Positions 1-7,581 of a DNA stretch of 10,897 bases are shown piece by piece (within the stretch, counting starts at the first letter, position 1; the number at the start of each line of letters is the position of its first letter). The notes beneath the pieces are model-generated. The model was given only the letters and a program-made list of their open reading frames with translations. It made no database searches and was not told the origin of the DNA. This stretch comes from Anaerolineales bacterium (GTDB lineage Bacteria; Chloroflexota; Anaerolineae; Anaerolineales; UBA11858), in contig WFTY01000088.1 in NCBI GenBank assembly GCA_015485245.1, positions 1 to 10,897 on the forward strand, given 5' to 3'. The translations under genes were made by a program, and so were the position numbers.

Positions 1-1
1 C

Positions 2-3000
2 CTTGACGCTGAGACGCTGGCGGCGATCTTCGCTCGCCTGCCGGCGCTGACGGCGGACGCGGATGTGCAGCGGGAGTTTCGCCTGCCGGAGGAGATTCTG
101 CCGCCGCCGCGCCCTGGCGAGACGCTGACAGAACCTTTTCCTCCCCCGGTGGACGCCGCGCCGCCGCAGGTGACCGACGGCCCCCTGGAGGTGCTGCGCT
201 ACGCCCCCGAGGGCGAGGTTCAGATCGCGCCGTTCGTAAACGTCACCTTCAACCAGCCGATGGTGCCGCTCACCGATTTGGGGACGTTGAGCGCCGCTGA
301 TGTGCCGGTGCAGATTGAGCCCGAATTGCCCGGTACCTGGCGCTGGCTGGGCACGCGCACGCTTAATTTTCAGTTTGATTCTGCTGAAATCGACCGCCTG
401 CCGATGGCGACGGAGTTCACCGTCACCATCCCAGCGGGTACCCTCTCACAAACCGGCGGCGCGCTGGCTGAGACGGTGCAGTTTCGCTTCGGCACCCCTG
501 CGCCGCGCTTGCAAACCACGTATCCTGGCGAAGAGACTCCGCAACCGCTGGAGCCGTTGATCTTCATCGCCTTTGACCAGCGCATCGATCCTGCTGCGGT
601 GCTGCCCACCATCTCCGTGGCGGCGGACGACCAGCCGGTGGCGATCCGCCTGGCGACGGAGGCGGAGATCGCTGCCGATGAGCACGTTAGCAGGCTGGCG
701 GCTGCTGCGCTGGAAGGTCGCTGGATGGCCTTCCGGCCGGTTGAGCCGTTGGAGCCGGATGTCACCGTTCGCGTCGTTGTGGGCCCTGGCACGCCCTCGG
801 CGGAAGGCCCCCGCCTTACCGAAGACGCCCAAACCTTCGTCTTTCGTACGTATGCTCCCCTCAAGGTGGAGGAGTACGGTTGTGGCTGGTATGGCGGCGA
901 TTGTCCCCCTTTACAGCCGTTCTTCATTCGTTTTAATAATCCGATTGATGTGGATGCGTATGAGGATGTCATGCTGACGATAGCGCCGCAGATCCCCGGC
1001 GCGGTGGTGGATATCCTCGACGACACCCTGGTGATCCGCGGGGCGACTGCTGGGCAGACTACCTATCGGGTGACGCTGGACGCCAGCCTGCCCGACGTCT
1101 TCGGGCAAACCCTGGAGCGGACGCAGCGCCTTAATTTTCGCGTCGGCTCGGCGGAGCCTTTCCTGGTGGGGCCAGATCAGGCGTTCGTCACGCTGGATCC
1201 CTCCGCAAGCGAACCTGCGCTTTCCCTCTACGTGATGAATTACAGCAAACTGGATGTCCAGGTGTATGCTGTGACGCCGGGCGACTTGCCGGCTTTTCAG
1301 GAATACCTGCGCGAATATCAGCGCTCCGCTGAATCGGTTCCCCCAGGGCAGTTGTTGGTGGATGAAAGTCTGAAAACCGATGCCCGCACCGATCAGTTGA
1401 GCGAGGTGCTGATCCCTCTGGCAGATTACTTGGCGAGCGGCTCTAATCAATTTGTTGTCATCGCCAAACCACCGCGCTCGCTATTGGAAGAAGAACGCTA
1501 CTGGGAGACGGTGATCGTGTGGGTGCAGGTCACGCAAATCGCTGTGGATGCCTTTTCGGATGATGACGACCTGGTGGTTTGGGTCAGTGCTTTGGGGGAT
1601 GGTTCACCCCTCGAGGGCGCGCAAATTGCCGGGGAGGATGGCGCGGTCTACGCCCAGACGGATTCCAGCGGCCTGGCGCGCTTTACTATCCCTGCGCAGG
1701 GCACGCGCTATTTGACCGCCACGCTGGCTGGCGAGACGGCTCTCCTGCCGCGTTCGTTGTCCTTCTGGGACGAGACAGGCTGGGAGCCTGGGGAAACGCC
1801 GGATGTGTGGCGTTGGTATGTGTTTGATGACCGCAGCATGTATAAGCCCGGCGAGGAAGTTCACCTCAAGGGCTGGGTGCGCCTGATCGAGGCGGGGCCT
1901 CAGGGGGATGTGAGCCTGGGAGGGGTTTCTTCTCTGAAAGGGGTTGACTACGCGGTTTATGGCCCCCTCGGGAACGAACTGGCTTCCGGAAAAACAGAAC
2001 TAAACGCCTGGGGTGGGTTTGACCTGGCGTTCAACCTGCCGGAAAACGCTAATCTGGGATATGCCAGCGTGCGCCTGATGCTGATCGACGCATCGTCGGC
2101 GGCGCGGCCTGCGTATTCTCACGAATTTCAGATTCAGGAGTTCCGCCGCCCGGAGTTTGAAGTCGCGGCGCGTAACGAGACCTCGGCCCCTTACTTCGCG
2201 GGCGATTCGGCGGTGGTGGCGGTGCAGGCGGCTTATTACGCTGGCGGCCCGTTGCCCAATGCCGAGACGACCTGGTATGTCAGCTCGACAGCCACCAATT
2301 ATCAGCCGCCGAACTGGCCAGACTTCGATTTCGGAGTCTGGATGCCCTGGTGGTCGCAGTGGCTCTTCCCCCAGGGAGACGACGAAGGCACATACCAGAC
2401 GTTTGAAGGGCGCACGGATGCCGCTGGCACGCACTATTTGCGGCTCGATTTTGGGTCTGCTGGAGACATGCGCCCCCACAGCGTGCTGGCGGAGGCCTCG
2501 GTGATGGATGTCAATCGTCAGGCCTGGAACAGCGCCACCAGCCTGCTGGTTCACCCCGCGGACGTATACGTAGGGCTGCGCACGGCGCGCTATTTTGTAG
2601 AGCGTGGCCAGCCGCTGGACGTTGAGGTGATCGTCACCGATATTGACGGCAATCCGGTTGAGGGTCGTCTGGTTGAACTGCGCGCCGCGCGCGTTCTCTG
2701 GCGCTACCGCAACGGTCAGTGGGAGCAAGAGGATGCCGAGGCGCAGACCTGCGAGCTTGTCTCTCAGGCTGAGCCAGCAGTGTGCACGTTCGATACTACC
2801 CTGGGGGGGCGTTATGAAATCACCGCGCTGGTGTACGACGATCAGGGTCGGGGCAACAAGACGCGTATTACTCGTTGGGTGAGCGGCGGCGATCTGGCGC
2901 CTTCCAATCGGGTGGAGCGCGAACAGGTTACGCTGGTGCCCGACAAAGAGAGTTACGCCCCGGGTGATGTGGCCGAGGTGCTGGTGCAATCCCCCTTCGC

Positions 3001-5818
3001 GCCCGCCGAGGGGCTGTTTACCGTGAATCGCGGTGGCTTCCTCTACACCGAGCGCTTCAGCCTGCCTGATGGCTCTGCCACGTTGCGCATTCCTATCGAG
3101 GAGGCCTACACGCCGAACATCTACCTGCAGGTAGAGCTGGTAGGCTCGGCTGTGCGGCTGGATGAGCAGGGCGAACCGGTGGCCGGTGCGCCGCCGCGAC
3201 CGGCCTACGCGGGCGGTACGCTGAATCTTCCGATCCCGCCCATTCAGCGCACCCTTAACCTGGATCTGCAGCCCGAGGCGAGCGCGCTGGAGCCGGGCGG
3301 GAGCACGCAGCTTAACCTGCTGGTAACGGATTCCGCGGGCGCGCCCGTGGCCGATGCCGAGGTCGCGGTGGTTGTGGTGGACGAATCCATCCTCGCCCTT
3401 ACCGGTTACCAGTTGCGCGATCCGCTGGCGGTGTTCTACGCTGATCGCAGTTTGACGCTCCGGAGTGTGTATGGGCGCGCCAGCGTTGTTTTGGTGGATC
3501 CGCTCATGTTGATCGCCGAGGGGCGCGGCGGTGCCCCTCCTGCGCCGCTTCCCACCCAGGTGGTGGAGAAATCCCTCGCCCTTGAAGAAGACGTGGCGGC
3601 GATGGCCGTGCCGGAAGCGCCCCTGGCGGAGGCTGAAGATCAGGCAGAGGCGGCGACGCCGATCGCCCTGCGCGCCGATTTCAACCCGCTGGCTACCTTC
3701 GCTCCTTCCGTGCGGACTGATGCACAGGGGCGCGCCGTGGTCAAGGTGCAGCTGCCCGACAACCTCACACGTTACCGTATCATGGCCGTGGTTGTGGATG
3801 CAAGCGGGAAGCAATTCGGCTCGAGCGAGACCAGCCTGATCGCCCGCTTGCCGTTGATGGTGCGTCCATCTGCGCCGCGCTTCCTCAACTTTGGGGATGT
3901 TTTCGAGTTCCCCGTCGTTGTGCAGAATCAGACTGATGAGCCTATGCAGGTGGATGTCGTCCTGCGCACTGGCAACCTGAGCGTGACCGCCCCTGCAGGG
4001 GTGCGCCTCACCGTCCCGGCCAACGACCGCGTGGAAGTGCGTTTCCCCGCCTCTGCCGAGATGGCGGGGACGGCCCGCTTCCAGGTGGCCGCTGTCTCCG
4101 GCGCTTATGCCGATGCCGCCTTTGGGGAGTTGCCGGTTTACACTCCGGCGACCACTGAGGCCTTCGCCGTCTACGGCGTGGTGGATGAGGGCGCGGTGGC
4201 TCAACCGGTGTTGCCGCCCGCCGATGTCTTCCCCCAGTTCGGCGGCCTGGAGGTGCAGACCTCCGCTACGGCTTTGCAGGCGCTCACCGATGCCGTGCTC
4301 TATCTGGCGGCCTACCCGTACGAGTGTTCCGAGCAACTGGCCTCGCGGGTGCTGGCCGTGGCCGCGCTGCGCGATGTACTCAGCGCCTTCGAGGCCGAGG
4401 GGCTTCCCGCACCTGAGGAGATGGAGCTGGCCGTGCAGCAGGATATCGCCGCCCTGCAGAGTTTGCAGAATTACGACGGGGGCTTCCCCGTCTGGCGGCG
4501 CGGCCAGCAGTCCAGCCCCTTTTACAGCGTGCACGTGGCCCATGCTTTGCAGCGCGCCGCGGAGAAGGGTTTTGAGGTCCCCGCGGAAATGCTTCCGCCG
4601 CTGCTTACCTATTTGGCGAACATCGAGAGCCATTATCCCTCCTGGTATGGCGATTCCACGCGTTGGACGATCAGCGCCTACGCGCTGTATGTGCGTCAAT
4701 TGATGGGCGACAGCGATCCCTTCAAGGCGTATGCGCTGCTGGATCAGGCCGGGCTGGAAAACCTCACCCTGGAGGCGATTGGCTGGTTGTGGCCGGTGCT
4801 GCGCGCTGACCCGGCTTACGCCGCTGAGGTTGAGGCCATTCGGGGGTATATCGCCAACCGGGTGGTGGAGACTGCCGGGGCGGCCAACTTTGTCACCAGC
4901 TACGATGAGCAGAACTACCTCACCCTGGGTTCCAATCGTCGCGCCGACGCGGTGCTGCTCGACGCCTTGATCGGGGATGCTCCGGCGAGCGACCTGATCC
5001 CTAAACTGGTTAACGGCCTGCTGGCGCACCGCACCCGCGGACGTTGGGGCAACACGCAGGAGAACGTCTTCGTGTTGCTGGCGCTGGATCGCTACTTCAA
5101 CACTTACGAGGCGCAAACGCCGGACTTCGTCGCTCGCATCTGGCTGGGGGAGACTTACGTCGGCGCGCACGAATACCGCGGCTATACCGCTGAGCGGCGT
5201 ACCCCCGCCGTTCCCATGGATTACCTGTTGTCCGCAGAAGGGGCGCAGGATCTGATCCTCAGCAAAGAGGGGGAGGGGCGGATGTACTACCGCCTGGGGT
5301 TGCGCTACGCTCCCACCGACTTGAACCTGAAACCGCTGGATATGGGCTTTGTGGTGCTGCGGGAGTACGAGGCGGTGGACGACCCGCAGGACCTCTGGCA
5401 GGATGAGCAGGGCGTCTGGCATGTACGGGCCGGGGCGCGGGTGCGCGTCCGCCTGACCATGGTGGCCGACAGCCGCCGCTACCACGTCGCCCTGGTGGAC
5501 TACCTGCCCGCCGGTCTGGAGGCGATCAACCCCGCCCTGGCCGTCTCCGGCAGCCTTCCCCCCGATCCGGCCAGCCCGGATTTTACGTATGGCTGGTGGT
5601 GGTGGGGGCCGTGGTATGAACATCAAAATCTGCGCGACGAGCGCGCCGAGGCGTTCACCACGCTGCTCTGGGACGGCGTTTATGAGTACACTTACCTGGC
5701 GCGCGCCACCACGCCGGGGACGTTCATCGCCCCGCCGGCCAGGGCAGAGGAGATGTACTCGCCAGAAGTCTTTGGACGCAGCGGCAGCGATTGGATTATC
5801 GTCGAGGCTAACCCTTGA
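2..5818 (+). CDS. Alpha-2-macroglobulin family protein (bacterial protease inhibitor), 5'-partial
   Basis: This is a large exported-type alpha-2-macroglobulin. The family traps proteases: cleavage of a bait segment triggers a conformational change, and a reactive thioester then binds the attacker covalently. The frame is open to the window edge, so the GTG at 65 is not the true start; the signal peptide or lipobox must lie upstream. Numbering from that GTG (1917 residues): the N-terminal ~400 residues look like Ig/Big-type beta domains. A macroglobulin domain with a DDRSMYKPGEEVHLKG signature begins near 588, and an FRRPEFEV segment lies near 693-700. An Ala/Pro/Glu-rich bait-like stretch spans ~1157-1203, followed by the conserved LPDNLTRYRIMAVV block (~1230). 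The thioester motif is PYECSEQ with C1421 and Q1424. A helical thioester domain containing GGFPVW (~1472) and a C-terminal beta domain follow. CxEQ is kept, though Ser replaces the usual Gly/Leu. The family is very likely; the target protease is unknown. Confidence 0.93.
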   Translation, partial: LDAETLAAIFARLPALTADADVQREFRLPEEILPPPRPGETLTEPFPPPVDAAPPQVTDGPLEVLRYAPEGEVQIAPFVNVTFNQPMVPLTDLGTLSAADVPVQIEPELPGTWRWLGTRTLNFQFDSAEIDRLPMATEFTVTIPAGTLSQTGGALAETVQFRFGTPAPRLQTTYPGEETPQPLEPLIFIAFDQRIDPAAVLPTISVAADDQPVAIRLATEAEIAADEHVSRLAAAALEGRWMAFRPVEPLEPDVTVRVVVGPGTPSAEGPRLTEDAQTFVFRTYAPLKVEEYGCGWYGGDCPPLQPFFIRFNNPIDVDAYEDVMLTIAPQIPGAVVDILDDTLVIRGATAGQTTYRVTLDASLPDVFGQTLERTQRLNFRVGSAEPFLVGPDQAFVTLDPSASEPALSLYVMNYSKLDVQVYAVTPGDLPAFQEYLREYQRSAESVPPGQLLVDESLKTDARTDQLSEVLIPLADYLASGSNQFVVIAKPPRSLLEEERYWETVIVWVQVTQIAVDAFSDDDDLVVWVSALGDGSPLEGAQIAGEDGAVYAQTDSSGLARFTIPAQGTRYLTATLAGETALLPRSLSFWDETGWEPGETPDVWRWYVFDDRSMYKPGEEVHLKGWVRLIEAGPQGDVSLGGVSSLKGVDYAVYGPLGNELASGKTELNAWGGFDLAFNLPENANLGYASVRLMLIDASSAARPAYSHEFQIQEFRRPEFEVAARNETSAPYFAGDSAVVAVQAAYYAGGPLPNAETTWYVSSTATNYQPPNWPDFDFGVWMPWWSQWLFPQGDDEGTYQTFEGRTDAAGTHYLRLDFGSAGDMRPHSVLAEASVMDVNRQAWNSATSLLVHPADVYVGLRTARYFVERGQPLDVEVIVTDIDGNPVEGRLVELRAARVLWRYRNGQWEQEDAEAQTCELVSQAEPAVCTFDTTLGGRYEITALVYDDQGRGNKTRITRWVSGGDLAPSNRVEREQVTLVPDKESYAPGDVAEVLVQSPFAPAEGLFTVNRGGFLYTERFSLPDGSATLRIPIEEAYTPNIYLQVELVGSAVRLDEQGEPVAGAPPRPAYAGGTLNLPIPPIQRTLNLDLQPEASALEPGGSTQLNLLVTDSAGAPVADAEVAVVVVDESILALTGYQLRDPLAVFYADRSLTLRSVYGRASVVLVDPLMLIAEGRGGAPPAPLPTQVVEKSLALEEDVAAMAVPEAPLAEAEDQAEAATPIALRADFNPLATFAPSVRTDAQGRAVVKVQLPDNLTRYRIMAVVVDASGKQFGSSETSLIARLPLMVRPSAPRFLNFGDVFEFPVVVQNQTDEPMQVDVVLRTGNLSVTAPAGVRLTVPANDRVEVRFPASAEMAGTARFQVAAVSGAYADAAFGELPVYTPATTEAFAVYGVVDEGAVAQPVLPPADVFPQFGGLEVQTSATALQALTDAVLYLAAYPYECSEQLASRVLAVAALRDVLSAFEAEGLPAPEEMELAVQQDIAALQSLQNYDGGFPVWRRGQQSSPFYSVHVAHALQRAAEKGFEVPAEMLPPLLTYLANIESHYPSWYGDSTRWTISAYALYVRQLMGDSDPFKAYALLDQAGLENLTLEAIGWLWPVLRADPAYAAEVEAIRGYIANRVVETAGAANFVTSYDEQNYLTLGSNRRADAVLLDALIGDAPASDLIPKLVNGLLAHRTRGRWGNTQENVFVLLALDRYFNTYEAQTPDFVARIWLGETYVGAHEYRGYTAERRTPAVPMDYLLSAEGAQDLILSKEGEGRMYYRLGLRYAPTDLNLKPLDMGFVVLREYEAVDDPQDLWQDEQGVWHVRAGARVRVRLTMVADSRRYHVALVDYLPAGLEAINPALAVSGSLPPDPASPDFTYGWWWWGPWYEHQNLRDERAEAFTTLLWDGVYEYTYLARATTPGTFIAPPARAEEMYSPEVFGRSGSDWIIVEANP
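3533..3673 (+). other. Bait-like low-complexity segment of the alpha-2-macroglobulin
   Basis: About 47 residues between the macroglobulin block ending in VYGRASVVLVDP and the conserved LPDNLTRYRIMAVV block are rich in Ala, Pro and Glu. There is only one Lys, and Arg appears only at the far end. The position matches where alpha-2-macroglobulins carry the bait region that proteases cut. The limits are approximate and the role is inferred from position and composition only. Confidence 0.5.
4325..4336 (+). other. Thioester motif Cys-Ser-Glu-Gln
   Basis: The codons TGT TCC GAG CAA encode C1421, S1422, E1423 and Q1424 (counted from the GTG at 65), preceded by YPYE. In thioester-containing macroglobulins the Cys and Gln side chains form the internal thioester. 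The usual bacterial and eukaryotic forms are CLEQ and CGEQ; the second position is tolerant, so the bond can probably still form here. Confidence 0.8.
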
Positions 5819-5855
5819 TGCATTTGCGCCTCGCCGCGGCAAGACGCATGTTGCG

Positions 5856-5892
5856 CACCCCGCCCAGGCAAAGCCGGGCGGGGTGTTCTTTT
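5856..5892 (+). terminator. Intrinsic (rho-independent) terminator after the alpha-2-macroglobulin gene
   Basis: A perfect 10-bp GC-rich stem (CACCCCGCCC at 5856-5865 with GGGCGGGGTG at 5876-5885) encloses a 10-base segment that itself folds as GGC-AAA-GCC with one bulged A. It is followed at once by the T-rich tract TTCTTTT (5886-5892). It begins 37 bases past the TGA stop and separates this gene from the downstream operon. Confidence 0.93.
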
Positions 5893-5906
5893 GAATGAAA
5901 ACGTAC

Positions 5907-5943
5907 AATTAGGTGACGGTATATACGAAATTAGATTAATTAG
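5907..5943. promoter_or_regulatory. Repeated AATTAG motifs, possible operator for the Lrp/AsnC regulator
   Basis: AATTAG occurs three times, at 5907-5912, 5929-5934 and 5938-5943. The starts are 22 and 9 bases apart, close to two and one helical turns. A palindromic GTATATAC lies between them at 5919-5926. The last copy ends one base before the -35 box. Lrp/AsnC proteins bind several AT-rich sites on one DNA face and often regulate their own gene, so this is a reasonable candidate, but the motif is short and the region is AT-rich in general. Confidence 0.3.
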
Positions 5944-5944
5944 C

Positions 5945-5973
5945 TTGACTTTTTTGCGAAATGCGTATAAAAT
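5945..5973 (+). promoter_or_regulatory. Sigma70-type promoter of the regulator/polyamine transport operon
   Basis: The -35 box is TTGACT (5945-5950, 5 of 6 match to TTGACA) and the -10 box is TAAAAT (5968-5973, 5 of 6 match to TATAAT), with a 17-bp spacer. An overlapping alternative -10, TATAAA at 5966-5971, would have a 15-bp spacer. The predicted start of transcription, about 7 bases after the -10, lies at about 5978-5980, on or next to the ATG at 5980. There is no Shine-Dalgarno-like sequence in between. Confidence 0.75.
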
Positions 5974-5979
5974 GTCGCT

Positions 5980-6447
5980 ATGCTTGACGAGCTGGATCGC
6001 GCCATTGTCTCTATTTTGCAGTATGATGGCCGCGCGCCCTATACCAAGATCGCGGAAGCCTTGGGGGTGACGGAGGGCGCGGTGCGCCGGCGGGTGAAAA
6101 ATCTCCTGGATAAGGGTGTGATGCAGATCGTCGCGGTGGTGGAGCCGCACGAGTTGGGCCTTTACGAAGCGGGGATGATCGGCATCACGGTGCAGGCCAA
6201 CCGCATACGCGAGGTGGCTGAGGAGATTGCTCAGTTGCCGGAGGTGTCTTACCTCTTTCAGGCGGCGGGGGAGTTCGATTTGTTCGCTGAGGTGTTTTGT
6301 GAGAATCGCGAGCACTTTGTCTCGTTTTTGAACGAGCGGCTGCAAAAAATCCCCGGTGTGGAACGGACGCAGTCTTTCTTGATTTTGAAAATGCATAAGC
6401 TGTCCTACCGCTGGGGGCATGCGGATCCGCTCAAAACTCCCGAGTGA
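5980..6447 (+). CDS. Lrp/AsnC family transcriptional regulator
   Basis: This 155-residue cytoplasmic DNA-binding protein has the usual size for its family. The N-terminus (LDELDRAIVSILQYDGR) starts the AsnC-type winged helix-turn-helix; the recognition region is around residues 21-45 (TKIAEALGVTEGAVRRRVKN). Residues ~67-147 look like the alpha/beta RAM effector-binding and oligomerisation domain, with GEFDLFAEV matching its conserved Gly-x-x-Asp region. Family members sense amino acids or related small molecules and act as dimers or octamers. The ATG at 5980 is chosen because the HTH begins at once after it. No ribosome binding site is visible and the promoter predicts a leaderless message. 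The potA-like gene starts 34 bases downstream, so it probably controls this transport operon and itself. The effector is unknown. Confidence 0.93.
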   Translation: MLDELDRAIVSILQYDGRAPYTKIAEALGVTEGAVRRRVKNLLDKGVMQIVAVVEPHELGLYEAGMIGITVQANRIREVAEEIAQLPEVSYLFQAAGEFDLFAEVFCENREHFVSFLNERLQKIPGVERTQSFLILKMHKLSYRWGHADPLKTPE

Positions 6448-6481
6448 GGTTGTGAGCCTGTGGTGGTAATGAGGAGAGCGT

Positions 6482-7579
6482 ATGGCGTATGAGTACGCGG
6501 TTGAGCTGCGGGATGTGACCAAGCGGTTTGGACCGGTCGTCGCTGTGGACGATGTTACGCTGTCAATTCAGCAGGGGAAGTTTTATTCGCTGCTTGGCCC
6601 CAGCGGCTGCGGCAAAACGACCACATTGCGCATGATCGCTGGTTTTGAAGTCCCTTCGGAGGGGGAGGTGGTGATTGGCGGCGAGGTGCAGGGGCATTTG
6701 CCGCCTTATCAACGGCCGGTCAACACCGTTTTTCAGAATTATGCTTTGTTCCCCCACATGACGGTAGCTCAAAACATCGCCTTCGGGCTGGAGATGCGCA
6801 AAATCCCTCGCGGCGAGATCCGTCGCCGGGTGGGGGAAATGCTGGAGCTGGTGCATCTCAGCGGTATGGAGAAGCGCCGCCCCACGCAGCTTTCCGGAGG
6901 ACAGCAGCAGCGCGTCGCCCTGGCGCGGGCGTTGGTCAATCGTCCCAAGGTGTTGTTGTTGGATGAGCCGTTGGGCGCGTTGGATTTAAAGCTTCGCCAG
7001 GCTATGCAGCTTGAGCTTAAGGCGCTCCAGGAGCAGGTGGGCATCACTTTTATTTACGTCACCCATGATCAAGGGGAAGCGCTGACCATGTCCGACAAGA
7101 TCGCCGTGATGAATCAGGGGCGGGTGTTGCAATTGGGTTCGCCAGAGGAGATTTACGAAAACCCTGTCAACCGTTTCGTGGCTGATTTTATCGGCGAGAC
7201 CAATTTCATCCCCGTGGAGATCAAGGGGGATGGCGAGACCCCGGTCGTAGGTATTGGAGCGGAGGCGGTTCGGGCGGTGTGGGCTAAGGACGCGCTGCCG
7301 GTGGGGCGGAGCGCGGTGCTCTCTATTCGTCCCGAAAAGATCGCCTTGCGCAGGCCTGGGGCTGAAGAGGCGGGCGCGGGCCGGGCGTGCATCTCCGGGC
7401 GCGTGGTCAATCTGATGTATCTGGGCACCGACACCCGTTATGTCGTGCGCATAGCCGATGATGTGGAGGTGGTCGTGCGCATGCAGAACGTCTCCTCGGC
7501 GGCGCATTTCTTCCGTATTGGCGAGACGGTGGAGTTGACCTGGGACCCGCAACACGGGCGGGTAATGGACGTGGTGTAG
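6482..7579 (+). CDS. potA: Spermidine/putrescine-type ABC transporter, ATP-binding protein
   Basis: This 365-residue cytoplasmic ATPase would drive polyamine import. All nucleotide-binding motifs are present: Walker A GPSGCGKTT (39-47), the Q-loop in VFQNYALFPHMTV, signature LSGGQ (137-141), Walker B LLLDEP with D161 and catalytic E162, the D-loop LGALD, and switch His195 in VTHDQGEAL. The C-terminal ~130 residues form a TOBE-like regulatory domain (FIGETNFIPVEI, then SIRPEKIAL), typical of the PotA/CysA/MalK group. The start is supported by GAGGAG at 6471-6476, five bases before the ATG. The gene follows the Lrp/AsnC gene by 34 bases and ends 2 bases before the first permease. Sequence alone does not separate PotA from PotG or related polyamine and opine ATPases; the PotD-like partner favours polyamines. 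Confidence 0.93.
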   Translation: MAYEYAVELRDVTKRFGPVVAVDDVTLSIQQGKFYSLLGPSGCGKTTTLRMIAGFEVPSEGEVVIGGEVQGHLPPYQRPVNTVFQNYALFPHMTVAQNIAFGLEMRKIPRGEIRRRVGEMLELVHLSGMEKRRPTQLSGGQQQRVALARALVNRPKVLLLDEPLGALDLKLRQAMQLELKALQEQVGITFIYVTHDQGEALTMSDKIAVMNQGRVLQLGSPEEIYENPVNRFVADFIGETNFIPVEIKGDGETPVVGIGAEAVRAVWAKDALPVGRSAVLSIRPEKIALRRPGAEEAGAGRACISGRVVNLMYLGTDTRYVVRIADDVEVVVRMQNVSSAAHFFRIGETVELTWDPQHGRVMDVV

Positions 7580-7581
7580 GC

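Noticed and set aside
65..67. GTG as the start of the macroglobulin gene
   Set aside because: The same frame is open to the left window edge with similar composition, there is no ribosome binding site, and a signal peptide is missing. The true start is upstream.
2000..5908. A ~1300-codon stop-free frame on the minus strand across the macroglobulin gene
   Set aside because: Its product is a His/Gln/Arg/Gly-rich mix with no recognisable domain, the opposite strand encodes a clear conserved protein over the whole length, and high GC makes long antisense frames common. I treat it as a shadow.
5692..6522. Minus-strand frame across the terminator, promoter and Lrp/AsnC gene
   Set aside because: It would run through a strong intrinsic terminator and promoter of the + strand and antisense to a clear regulator; the product looks like no known family.
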